From contig JAIMBF010000026.1 in the NCBI GenBank assembly GCA_023511585.1, forward strand, positions 1 to 33,766: a stretch of DNA of 33,766 bases. Direction: 5' to 3'. The stretch is from Terriglobia bacterium. GTDB taxonomy: Bacteria > Pseudomonadota > Alphaproteobacteria > Acetobacterales > Acetobacteraceae. This document shows positions 16,401 to 25,917 of this stretch, in pieces. The notes under the pieces are model-generated. The model saw nothing but the letters and a program-made list of their open reading frames with translations. It searched no databases and had not been told where the DNA came from. The first letter of the stretch is position 1; every line of letters starts with the position of its first letter. Made by a program: the position numbers and the translations under genes.

Positions 16401-19169
16401 GCTCCCCAACCCACCGGAAGAGACCACATCCGTGCCGCCGAAGTTGACGATGCTGCCACTCGCAACCCCGCCGGAAAGGATGATCTCTTGACCGCCGGAG
16501 CCGACCGTGGTGCCGGCGGCCAGGCCGGAGACGTCCTGAATACCACCGGCGCTGATAACGGTTCCGCTTGCGCTGCCGCCGGCAGAGACGACCTCCGTCC
16601 CGCCGGCCAAAACCGTTCCGCTCGCCGACCCGCCGGAAGAGACCACATCCGTGCCGCCGGAGTTGATGATGCTGCCGCTCGCAACCCCGCCGGGAAGGAT
16701 GATCTCTTGACCGCCGGAATTGACCGTGGTCCCGCTCGCCAGGCCGGAGACGTCCTGAATACCGCCCGCGTCGATGACCGACCCGCTCGCATTGCCGCCG
16801 GCAGAGACGATCTCTGTCCCGCCGGAACTGATCACGGTACCGCTGGCCACGCCGCCCGAGTACACCTCCTCAAAGCCGCCGGCGCTGACCACGGTGCTGA
16901 TGGCCACACCGCCGAAGAACACATTCTCAAAGCCACTGACCACGGTGCCGCTGGCCACGCCGCCCGACAACACATTCTCAATGCCGCCGGCGCTGACCAC
17001 GGTGCCGCGGGCCACGCCGCCCGAAAACACATACTCGATGCCGCCGGCGCTGACCACGGTGCCGCGGGCCACACCGCCCGAGTACACCTCTTCAACGCCG
17101 CCGACGCTGACCACGGTGCCGGTGGCCAGGCCGAAGACGTCCTGAATACCGCCCGCGTCGATGACCGACCCGCTCGCATTGCCGCCGGCAGCGACGATCT
17201 CTGTCCCGCCGGCCAAAACCGTCCCGCTCGCCAACCCACCGGAAGAGGCCACATCCGCGCCACCGAAGTTGACGATGCTGCCACTCACAACCCCGCCGGA
17301 AAGGATGATCTCATGGCCGCCGGAGCCGACCGTGGTGCCGGTGGCCAGGCCGAAGACGTCCTGAATGCCCCCCGCGCTAATGACCGACCTGCTCGCATTG
17401 CCGCCGGCAGCGACGATCTCCGTCCCGCCGGCCAAAACCGTCCCGCTCGCCACCCCGCCGGAAGAGACCACATCCGTGCCGCCGGAGTTGACGATGCTGC
17501 CACTCGCAACCCCGCCGGAAAGGATGACCTCTTGACCGCCGGAGCCGACCGTAGTGCCGGTGGCTAGGCCGGAAACGTCCTGAATGCCCCCCGCACTAAT
17601 GACGGTTCTGCTCGCATTGCCGCCGGCAGAGACGACCTCCGTCCCGCCGGAACTGATCACGGTACCGCTGGTCACGCCGCCGGAAGAGACCACATCCTTG
17701 CCGCCGAAGTTGACGATGCTGCCACTCGCAACCCCGCCGGAAAGGATGACCTCTTGACCGCCGGAGCCGACCGTGGTGCCGGTGGCTAGGCCGGAAACGT
17801 CCTGAATGCCCCCCGCACTAATGACGGTTCCGCTCGCATTGCCGCCGGCAGAGACGATCTCCGTCCCGCCGGAGTTGACTACGGTGCCGCTGGCCACCCC
17901 GCCCGCATGCACATTCTCAATGCCGCCGGCGCTGATCACGGTGCCGCTGGCTAGACCACCGGAGTAGATGCGCTCCTCGCCGCCGCTGCTCACCACCGTG
18001 CCGCTGGCCGTGCCACCCACGTTCTCTATGCCGCCGGCGCTGACCACAGTGCCGACGGTACTACCACCGAACACGTTCTCCACGCCGCCGGAGTTGACCA
18101 CGGTGCCGCGGGCCACGCCGGTCGCCACATTCTCCACGCCGCCGGAGCTGACCACGGTGAAGCTGGCCGCGCCGCCCGAGAACACATCTTCAACGCCGCC
18201 GGAGCTGACCACGGTGAAGCTGGCCACGCCGCCCGAGAGCACTTCCTCATAGCCGCCGGCGCTGACGACGGTGCTGCTGGCCACGCCGCCAGCGGACACA
18301 TTCTCCACGCCGCCGGAACTGACCACGGTGCCGACGGTATTACCACCGAACACGTTCTCCACGCCGCCGGAGCTGACCACGGTGCCGCTGGCCGTTCCGC
18401 CCGAGTCCACAAACTCCAGGCCGCCGGAGCTGACCTTGGTGCCGATGGCCACGCCGCCGTCGACAAACTCGAAGCCGCCGGAACCAACCACGGTGCCGCT
18501 GGCCACGCCGCCCGATCCCACAATCTCGCGGCCGCCGGAGCTGACCTTGGTGCCGATGGCCACGCCGCCCTCAACAATCTCAGAGCCGCTGGAGCCGACT
18601 ACTACGGTGAAGCTGGCGACGCCGCCCGCGGATACAAACTCGTTGCCGAAGACGCTGACCACGGTGCCGCTGGCCACGCCGCCCGAGAGAACAAACTCAG
18701 CGCCGCCGGAGCTGACCACGGTGCCGATGGCCACACCGCCCGAGGAGACAATTTCCCTGCCGAAGTAGCCGACCGTGGTGCCGATGGCCACGCCGCCGGA
18801 TTCCACATCCTGGAAGCCGCCGGAGCTGACCACGGTGAAGCTGGCCACGCCGCCCGCGAATACGTCTTCAAGGCCGCCGGAGCTGACCGTGGTGCCGATG
18901 GCCACACCGCCCGAGGAGACAATTTCCCTGCCGAAGTAGCCGACCGTGGTGCCGCGGGCCATGCCGCCCGAAAAAATCGTGGCGCTGCCCAATGAGCCGT
19001 TAGATCCTAAGAGGATAAAGCTGCTGATCAGGGACCCGTAATCATTGATTGTTCCGCCGGAATCCGTGATGTTCACCGCCAAGCCGCCGAAGGAGATGTT
19101 CATCACATCGCCGCTGCTCATCACAATGCCGGAAGAAGTCTGGCCGGAGCTGACGGTGTAAGTGGTCAT
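13425..19169 (-). CDS. Giant autotransporter-passenger-like strand-loop-strand repeat protein (AIDA-type adhesin-like)
   Basis: This 1914-residue protein is built almost wholly from roughly 19-20-residue repeats of the type GGVASGTVVSSGGVEEV, the strand-loop-strand units of AIDA/Ag43-like passengers. They run from residue about 5 to about 1745 and should stack into a beta-helix. The final 165 residues form a different beta-rich cap (GTIDFAGTLNGGG, SGDTINLAGFAF, ending DITTNFHV). There is no N-terminal signal peptide (it starts MTTYTVSSGQTSSG), no cysteine and no C-terminal beta-barrel. The ATG at 19169 has GGAGG seven nucleotides upstream. It follows the O-heptosyltransferase by 18 nt, so it is its likely substrate. 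A surface adhesion or biofilm role is an inference from the family. The reading frame ends at a TAG directly before a decayed continuation. Confidence 0.9.
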   Translation of the reverse strand: MTTYTVSSGQTSSGIVMSSGDVMNISFGGLAVNITDSGGTINDYGSLISSFILLGSNGSLGSATIFSGGMARGTTVGYFGREIVSSGGVAIGTTVSSGGLEDVFAGGVASFTVVSSGGFQDVESGGVAIGTTVGYFGREIVSSGGVAIGTVVSSGGAEFVLSGGVASGTVVSVFGNEFVSAGGVASFTVVVGSSGSEIVEGGVAIGTKVSSGGREIVGSGGVASGTVVGSGGFEFVDGGVAIGTKVSSGGLEFVDSGGTASGTVVSSGGVENVFGGNTVGTVVSSGGVENVSAGGVASSTVVSAGGYEEVLSGGVASFTVVSSGGVEDVFSGGAASFTVVSSGGVENVATGVARGTVVNSGGVENVFGGSTVGTVVSAGGIENVGGTASGTVVSSGGEERIYSGGLASGTVISAGGIENVHAGGVASGTVVNSGGTEIVSAGGNASGTVISAGGIQDVSGLATGTTVGSGGQEVILSGGVASGSIVNFGGKDVVSSGGVTSGTVISSGGTEVVSAGGNASRTVISAGGIQDVSGLATGTTVGSGGQEVILSGGVASGSIVNSGGTDVVSSGGVASGTVLAGGTEIVAAGGNASRSVISAGGIQDVFGLATGTTVGSGGHEIILSGGVVSGSIVNFGGADVASSGGLASGTVLAGGTEIVAAGGNASGSVIDAGGIQDVFGLATGTVVSVGGVEEVYSGGVARGTVVSAGGIEYVFSGGVARGTVVSAGGIENVLSGGVASGTVVSGFENVFFGGVAISTVVSAGGFEEVYSGGVASGTVISSGGTEIVSAGGNASGSVIDAGGIQDVSGLASGTTVNSGGQEIILPGGVASGSIINSGGTDVVSSGGSASGTVLAGGTEVVSAGGSASGTVISAGGIQDVSGLAAGTTVGSGGQEIILSGGVASGSIVNFGGTDVVSSGGLGSGTVLAGGTEVISAGGNASGSVISAGGIQDVFGLASGTTVGSGGQEAILSGGVASGSIVNFGGTDVVSSGGSASGTVLAGGTEVVSAGGNASGSVIDAGGIQDVFGLATGTTVGSGGVEEVYSGGVASFTVVIGGTEEVSAGGVAISTVVSASGADAVFAGGVAISTVVSAFGEEDVFAGGVASGTVVSAGGFENVFFGGVASGTVVSAGGVEEVNSGGVASGTVIIRSGTLIIASSGSAGGTTNSGGTIRDFGSLISSVILFGSDTIFSGGVASGTVVNAGGFEIVSPGGLASGTVISSGGTEVVSAGGNASGSIIDAGGIQDVSGLATGTTVGSGGQEVILSGGVASGSIVNSGGTDVVSSGGLASSTVVSSGGTEVVSAGGNASGTVISAGGWQEVSGLAIGTTIGSGGQEIILSGGVASGAVISAGGLQQVFSGVVTDTVVSSGGFQFVRGTASGTVISAGGFLDVYFDGSASGTVILSGGFESVYGATSGTIVSSGGREVVFSSGKASGTTVTSGGTEVVYSGGVASGTGVSAGGLEIVYGASNVSGVTVGTTVNSGGQEIVYSGGMATGTVLNSGGLQIVYLSGTADGTVVSSGGTQDVFSGGMASGTTIGTGGREVIFSGGTASGTVVGIGGFEGVYGTDSGTTVSSGGREVVFSGGLASGAVVGAGGFEIVYGASNVSGVTVGTTVNSGGREIVYSGGVATGTVLNSGGLQIVYLSGTADGTVVSSGGTQDVFSGGMASGTTISAGGREVIFSGGAASGTVVGIGGFEGVYGTDSGTTVSSGGREFIFSGGSASGTVISAGGTEAISAGGAAHNSDVLSGGTVFDAGSLVYTNPGTIDFAGTLNGGGLLANEGSGILLLSGNALHFSGTLGISGGIVELASGGAAGSAAMVFGANATLQIDGTGMPSNIISAFVSGDTINLAGFAFTSNESATYNTATGTLTVQSGGLALAHLTLIGEPYTASSFMVAADPRNGGIDITTNFHV
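13930..19130. repeat. Coding tandem-repeat array with higher-order periodicity
   Basis: The DNA repeats roughly every 57-60 bp, with GC-rich units on the plus strand resembling gccgccggagctgaccac. Larger blocks recur on top. A motif containing gacgtcctgaat or aacgtcctgaat marks a 219-bp period at about 16095, 16314, 16533 and 16752, and again at about 17139, 17358 and 17577, with a 222-bp step to 17799. A separate segment starting at 14041 is repeated about 405 bp later from 14446. All periods are multiples of three and keep the reading frame. Confidence 0.85.
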
Positions 19170-19187
19170 AAGCGTTCCTCCGATGGT

Positions 19188-20486
19188 CTAGCGCTCGGCT
19201 TGGCGCCGAGCGGCCACGTGCGCAGCCCCGAACCCCGGAATGCGCCGAATGGTTGCTTTCACATGTTCCGCGGTGATCAGCCGCGTGCATTCAAACTGCC
19301 GCGGCGTGCCGGCATGCCGCGGACACCAGAGAAAATCCTTGTGGTCAAACCGATGCCGCACGTCGTTCCAGCAGGAATTGCAGGCATGCCAGTTGATCAC
19401 CCGATACGGCGTGAAAAATTCGTTGTTCGCGTGCGTGAAGCCGCTGATCAGCACCACCGGCACCCCGGCCGCCCAAGCGAGCCACGATAGCCCGCTGGAA
19501 AGCCCCACAAAAAACTCCGCATGCCGGAGCCAGCGCGCCCGCTCGGTCAGCGGCCGGTTGCCGGTCTGATCCTCCGCCCCGTGCGGGATGTGGTTCCACA
19601 CCAGCCCGGTGCCGTAAACCCGCTCGCGGTCGATGCAAATCACCCGATAGCCGTGCTCTTTCAGAAAAGCCACGATCTCGTGCCAGCCCCGCGGGTTGTT
19701 CCAACACTTCGCCTGTGTGGAACTCTGCACCGCAATGCAGACATAGGGCTCGGCAATAGGCCGGCTTTCATCCGGCAGCGCCAAAAGCGGCGGCTCTTCC
19801 GTGGGATCGACGCCCAAAATATAGCCCGCCGTGCGATGCAGCCCGACATGACGGAAATCCGTCGGCTGCCAGATACAGGCCGCATCGTCGAAAAACAGCC
19901 CAAGGTAATAGGTGGCGTAGTATTGCTCCACCCGTACCTCTTCGGGAGGAAGAAAGGTGATCTCAGGATACGCGTCGCGAAACAGCGGGATGAGCAGCGG
20001 CGAGAGCGCGCACGTCAGCCGGCAGCGGTGTTTGCGCTGGAATTTCACCGCATAGGGAAGCCAGCCCAGCGGGTCGCCCAGCGTGCCGACCGGAAACTGG
20101 ATCAGCACCGGGCGGTCTTCCGCCGAATACTCGTGCACGAAGACGCTTTCCCCGTCCTGCCAGGCTTCGATGCGAAAGCGCACAAACCAGCGTTTGGCGC
20201 TGTTGATCAGCGCCCCCTTCGTTTCCGCCTCGAAGAGAATATTGCCGGTGTCGAGATCGGAAAGCCGCACTCGCCAGTTGCCCGCCGGCACCAGCACGCG
20301 TGCGCCCAGGTTGAAATCAAACCGGATGCCGCGCGGCCCTTCCTGGGTCGGGCGCGCCGCCGGCGGCGGGTAGGCCGCGTGCGCAACAATGCGGGGTTCC
20401 GCCGACGCACTGCCGAGGGATCCCTCCGATGACCCGCCGCTACCGCCCCCCTCGGTACCGGCCGTCGTAGCAATAGGCTGATCCAA
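19188..20486 (-). CDS. Autotransporter strand-loop-strand O-heptosyltransferase (AAH/TibC-like, BAHT family)
   Basis: This 432-residue GT-B enzyme would transfer heptose from ADP-glycero-manno-heptose to Ser residues of strand-loop-strand repeats in the cytoplasm. The C-terminal half carries the strongly conserved family block GLSSGLSWLAWAAGVPVVLI, then HANNEFFTPYRVINWHACNS. The four cysteines C369, C372, C388 and C400 (spacing C-x2-C-x15-C-x11-C) correspond to the metal-binding cysteines of TibC-type enzymes. The first 30 or so residues are a Gly/Ser-rich extension. Translation probably starts at TTG 20486, behind a G-rich stretch. The repeat protein follows in the same direction 18 nt later. 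Heptose-donor synthesis genes are not in this window. Confidence 0.92.
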   Translation of the reverse strand: MDQPIATTAGTEGGGSGGSSEGSLGSASAEPRIVAHAAYPPPAARPTQEGPRGIRFDFNLGARVLVPAGNWRVRLSDLDTGNILFEAETKGALINSAKRWFVRFRIEAWQDGESVFVHEYSAEDRPVLIQFPVGTLGDPLGWLPYAVKFQRKHRCRLTCALSPLLIPLFRDAYPEITFLPPEEVRVEQYYATYYLGLFFDDAACIWQPTDFRHVGLHRTAGYILGVDPTEEPPLLALPDESRPIAEPYVCIAVQSSTQAKCWNNPRGWHEIVAFLKEHGYRVICIDRERVYGTGLVWNHIPHGAEDQTGNRPLTERARWLRHAEFFVGLSSGLSWLAWAAGVPVVLISGFTHANNEFFTPYRVINWHACNSCWNDVRHRFDHKDFLWCPRHAGTPRQFECTRLITAEHVKATIRRIPGFGAAHVAARRQAER

Positions 20487-20516
20487 ATGAGAGCGATCCC
20501 CCTTTCCTAATTATAA

Positions 20517-20544
20517 ATTAAAAACTTCTTTAATTTTCTGTCAA
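20517..20544 (-). promoter_or_regulatory. Strong sigma70-like promoter for the heptosyltransferase / repeat protein operon
   Basis: On the minus strand a perfect TTGACA (20539-20544), a 16-nt spacer and TTTAAT (20517-20522) lie about 30 nt upstream of the TTG start. The surrounding 50 bp are strikingly AT-rich for this GC-rich genome. The 255-bp gap to gyrB otherwise shows nothing I can name. Confidence 0.6.
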
Positions 20545-20741
20545 GCAAGCATAAACGATCGGATGCTTCACATTTCCGTGAACATTCCCGCGGCGAGCCC
20601 TCTACCCCTTAGGCCCCCCGGCAACCGCCTTCCCCGCCCAAGCAAGGCGAGTTGGCGGACCGCCGTCCTTGATGATACGTAACGATAAAATAATGGGATC
20701 AAACCATGCGAGGGCGCGCGAGAGACCCGAGCCGCGAAGGT

Positions 20742-23204
<2,463 letters not shown>

Positions 23205-23209
23205 TCAGC

Positions 23210-23231
23210 ATTCTATATGCGAATTCTATAT
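23210..23231 (-). promoter_or_regulatory. AT-rich direct repeats ahead of gyrB, candidate promoter region
   Basis: The 9-mer attctatat occurs at 23210-23218 and 23223-23231, 13 bp apart. Read on the minus strand they give ATATAGAAT, each holding a TAGAAT-like -10. An upstream TTGCTA or TTGCCG could be a -35, but the spacing is not ideal. This lies in the 213-bp gap between recF and gyrB and could let gyrB be transcribed separately. Confidence 0.35.
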
Positions 23232-23387
23232 AGCAATTCTCTTCGGCAAACCCTAGTCCCCTGACGAGAAATCGTTGACAGGTTGATTCTTCGGCCACGC
23301 TATCGTGCTGCTGCAGATCGGGACCCCGAAGGATAATGCTATGATAAATCAAGGCGTTGCGCCGGTTGCGATGGAGGAGGCGTTGTA

Positions 23388-24578
23388 TCACGTTGCACGT
23401 TCGCTGCCGTGATACAGGCATGCGAAATCTGCGTCTTCTTCGATGCTGCCCGCCGTAATGCGCAAGCCTTGTACGACGGCGCGGAGCGGCAGGAACGTCT
23501 CCCGATCGACTCCGGTGAGCAAAACCTGCGTCGGAAGGTTCATCAAGGCTGTAAAAAGCGCGCTCCGTCGGGCCGCGTCCAGATGCGTGAGCGCTTCATC
23601 CAGAAGCAATATCGGTGCATGGCCGCGGATTTCGGTAAGCGCCAGAGCATGCGCGAGCACCACCGCAACCAGGAGGGCTTTTTGCTGGCCGGTGCTTAGC
23701 AAAGAGGCCAGCAGCCCGGTATCGGCATCCGTCATCAGAAGGTCGGCGCGGTGGGCACCGAGTGCCGTGGTTCCATGCGCGGCATCGCGCGCGCGGAGCG
23801 CGGCAAGTTCCGCCCGAAGCCAGTTTTCCGTGGCCAACGCAGGTTCCGCGCAAAGATGTTCGGCGATCGCGCAGCGCAGCGAAAGCCGCGCGGTCGGGAA
23901 GCCTGCAAGCCCAGCGGCCAAGACGGCGTTGAGTCGCGCGATCAGCGAAAGCCGGGCATGGGTGACCGCAACGGCGTGGCGTGCCATCGCTTCTTCAATT
24001 CCGGCAAGCCAGGAAGGGTGCGCATCCCCTTGCGCCAAGAGCCGCAACCGTTCGGTGGCGGCCGTTTCATGCGCGGCGATTTCGCGCGCATGCGCGGGGT
24101 CAAACGCGAGAACCAGTCGATCGAGAAACCGCCGTCGGCTGGCTGCGCCCTCTTGGAAAAGGCGATCCATTTGCGGGGTTAACCACGCGGCCGAGACATG
24201 CTCCGCAATCTGCAGCTGGCTACGGACCGAGGCGCCGTTCAGGCGAAAAACCCGCTTCTCCGCCGCGCCTTCCGGCGCCGAGCCGGTGCCGATTTCGATC
24301 TCCCCGGCAGGGGTCAGAAAGCGCCCGGCCACTGCCCAGCGCCCGCTCGCGTCGGGGCCTACGCGCGCCAAGTCGGCAAAGCGTGCGCCGCGCAAGCCGC
24401 GGCCCGGGGTAAGCAACGAAATCGCCTCGAGAAGATTGGTTTTGCCGCTGCCGTTCGGCCCGTAAATGACGGTCAAGCGTCCCGGTGCGTGCCATGCGAC
24501 GTGCGCGAAGTTGCGAAAATCAAACAGTGTCAGCCGCGTCAGGCGCAACGGGGGCGGGCGGACGGAAGCAGAGCCCAA
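23388..24578 (-). CDS. recF: DNA replication and repair protein RecF
   Basis: RecF is an SMC-like ATPase that, with RecO and RecR, loads RecA at single-stranded gaps. The 396-residue protein has the typical N-terminus (RLTRLTLFDFRNFAHVAW) and Walker A GPNGSGKT (residues 40-47). The ABC-like signature region (LLSTGQQKALLVAVVLAHA) is followed by Walker B ILLLDEALTHLDAARR. The start is uncertain: TTG at 24578 lies 11 nt after the dnaN stop, and TTG at 24548 would begin nearer the usual family start. Coupling to dnaN is likely. It is slightly longer than E. coli RecF. Confidence 0.95.
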   Translation of the reverse strand: MGSASVRPPPLRLTRLTLFDFRNFAHVAWHAPGRLTVIYGPNGSGKTNLLEAISLLTPGRGLRGARFADLARVGPDASGRWAVAGRFLTPAGEIEIGTGSAPEGAAEKRVFRLNGASVRSQLQIAEHVSAAWLTPQMDRLFQEGAASRRRFLDRLVLAFDPAHAREIAAHETAATERLRLLAQGDAHPSWLAGIEEAMARHAVAVTHARLSLIARLNAVLAAGLAGFPTARLSLRCAIAEHLCAEPALATENWLRAELAALRARDAAHGTTALGAHRADLLMTDADTGLLASLLSTGQQKALLVAVVLAHALALTEIRGHAPILLLDEALTHLDAARRSALFTALMNLPTQVLLTGVDRETFLPLRAVVQGLRITAGSIEEDADFACLYHGSERAT

Positions 24579-24589
24579 GAACGACAGGG

Positions 24590-25726
24590 TTACACCCGCA
24601 TCGGCATCAGCACATAAAGCGCGCTGAGATCGGCAATATCGCGCACGACGGTGGGGGCCGTACCATCGGCGAAACGAAACTCGACATCCCCTGCGATATG
24701 TTCCGTCACGTCATTCAGATACCGTGCTTGAAAGCCGATCTCGAGCGGTGAGGCATCGTATTGCACTTGCCCGCGTTCCAGCTCTTCGGTCGCCGTGCCT
24801 TGCTCGGGGCTGGACGCGGACAGCACGAGCAAATCGCGCGAAAGCGACATTTTCACGGGCCGCGAACGCTCGGTGGAAATGGCGGCGACGCGCGCTACCG
24901 CTTCGGCAAAATCTTTTCGTATGACTCGCAAGATTTTATCGTTGTCGCGCGGGATGACGCGTTCGTATTCCGGAAAGGTACCGTCGATCAGCTTGGTGGT
25001 GAGCATCACCGGGCCGATGCGGAACTGCATTCGCGTCTCGGAGAGTGCGATTTCCACTTCGTCGTTGAAATCATCCAAAAGTTTGCGCAATTCCAACACG
25101 CTTTTGCGCGGCAAAATCACGCCCGGAATACCGGCGGCGCCTTCCGGCAAAGGCTCTTCGATCCGTGCCAGCCGGTGCCCATCGGTGGCGACTGCCCGCA
25201 ACACCGGGGTTCCCTCGCTTTCGGCGGCATGCAGAAAAATGCCGTTCAGGTAATAGCGCGTTTCCTCCGTGCTGATGGCGAAGCGGGTGCGATCGATCAG
25301 CCCCCGCAGCGCCTTCGCCGAGAGCGCAAAATGGTGCGGCAGGTTGCCCGCCGTCATGGCAGGGAAATCCCCGACCGGCAGCGCGATCAGGTTGGTGGCA
25401 TACCGCCCCGACCGCAACGAAAGCGAGCCTTCGCCTTCGCGAGCGCTTCCCCCGTGTTCAAGGGTGATCCGCGCGCCTTCGGGGAGCCTGCGGACAATTT
25501 CATAAAGGGTTGCGGCGGGCGCGGTTGCAGCGCCGTTACGCGAGACTTCCGCAGGCACCTCTTCAACCACCGCAATTTCCATATCCGTCGCGGTCAGCGA
25601 AAGGCGCCCGTCCTTCGCCTGCAGTAAGACGTTGGCCAGAATGGGGATGGTGTTGCGCTTTTCAACGACGCTTTGCACATGCGCCAAGGCTTTGAGAAGC
25701 GCCGCGCGATCAATCTCACACTTCAT
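24590..25726 (-). CDS. dnaN: DNA polymerase III subunit beta (sliding clamp)
   Basis: DnaN is the ring-shaped clamp that tethers DNA polymerase III to DNA. The 378-residue length is standard. The N-terminus MKCEIDRAALLKALAHVQSV leads into VEKRNTIPILANVLLQA. The C-terminal segment YLNDVTEHIAGDVEFRFADG leads to the end at YVLMPMRV, which is diagnostic of the clamp. A ribosome site AAGGA lies upstream of the ATG at 25726. It sits between dnaA and recF, as in many bacteria. Confidence 0.97.
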   Translation of the reverse strand: MKCEIDRAALLKALAHVQSVVEKRNTIPILANVLLQAKDGRLSLTATDMEIAVVEEVPAEVSRNGAATAPAATLYEIVRRLPEGARITLEHGGSAREGEGSLSLRSGRYATNLIALPVGDFPAMTAGNLPHHFALSAKALRGLIDRTRFAISTEETRYYLNGIFLHAAESEGTPVLRAVATDGHRLARIEEPLPEGAAGIPGVILPRKSVLELRKLLDDFNDEVEIALSETRMQFRIGPVMLTTKLIDGTFPEYERVIPRDNDKILRVIRKDFAEAVARVAAISTERSRPVKMSLSRDLLVLSASSPEQGTATEELERGQVQYDASPLEIGFQARYLNDVTEHIAGDVEFRFADGTAPTVVRDIADLSALYVLMPMRV

Positions 25727-25743
25727 TCTTCTAATCCTTAATC

Positions 25744-25779
25744 AGCCTGCCGTTCCCCGGCTTTCGCACGGGGCAGGCT
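25744..25779 (-). other. Hairpin in the dnaA-dnaN gap
   Basis: AGCCTGCC (25744-25751) and GGCAGGCT (25772-25779) are perfect inverted repeats. An alternative pairing CCCCG/CGGGG would extend the stem inward past a 5-nt bulge. The hairpin ends about 18 nt before the dnaN start codon and has no T-run, so it is more likely a 5'-leader structure than a terminator. The 191-bp gap otherwise holds a TATAAG element near 25826 that could belong to a dnaN promoter. Confidence 0.45.
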
Positions 25780-25917
25780 CCCAAAGGCGGCTCTGTTCCG
25801 CTCGGAGCCACAGGCAAACTTATGCTTATAAGTCTCTTCACGACCATATTCTATCAACCGATTCCGGGCCGGGAAAGCGGGCAAGCCGGCGCACCTCGTT
25901 CCTCTGCCTGTCCGGTT

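Noticed and set aside
13941-18768. Several long plus-strand open frames (for example 16488-17567, 13941-14642, 14652-15422) opposite the repeat protein
   Set aside because: They are antisense mirrors of the repeat array. The minus-strand frame runs uninterrupted for 1914 codons with a good ribosome site and a recognisable repeat family; the others only inherit its periodicity.
13930-19130. Regular short repeats that could be mistaken for a CRISPR array
   Set aside because: The repeats are contiguous, vary gradually, have a period divisible by three and keep an open frame; there are no unique spacers of constant length and no cas genes.
23443-24465. A 340-codon plus-strand open frame opposite recF
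   Set aside because: It is Ser/Arg/Ala-rich with no motif and lies exactly over RecF, whose Walker A, signature and Walker B motifs are clear.
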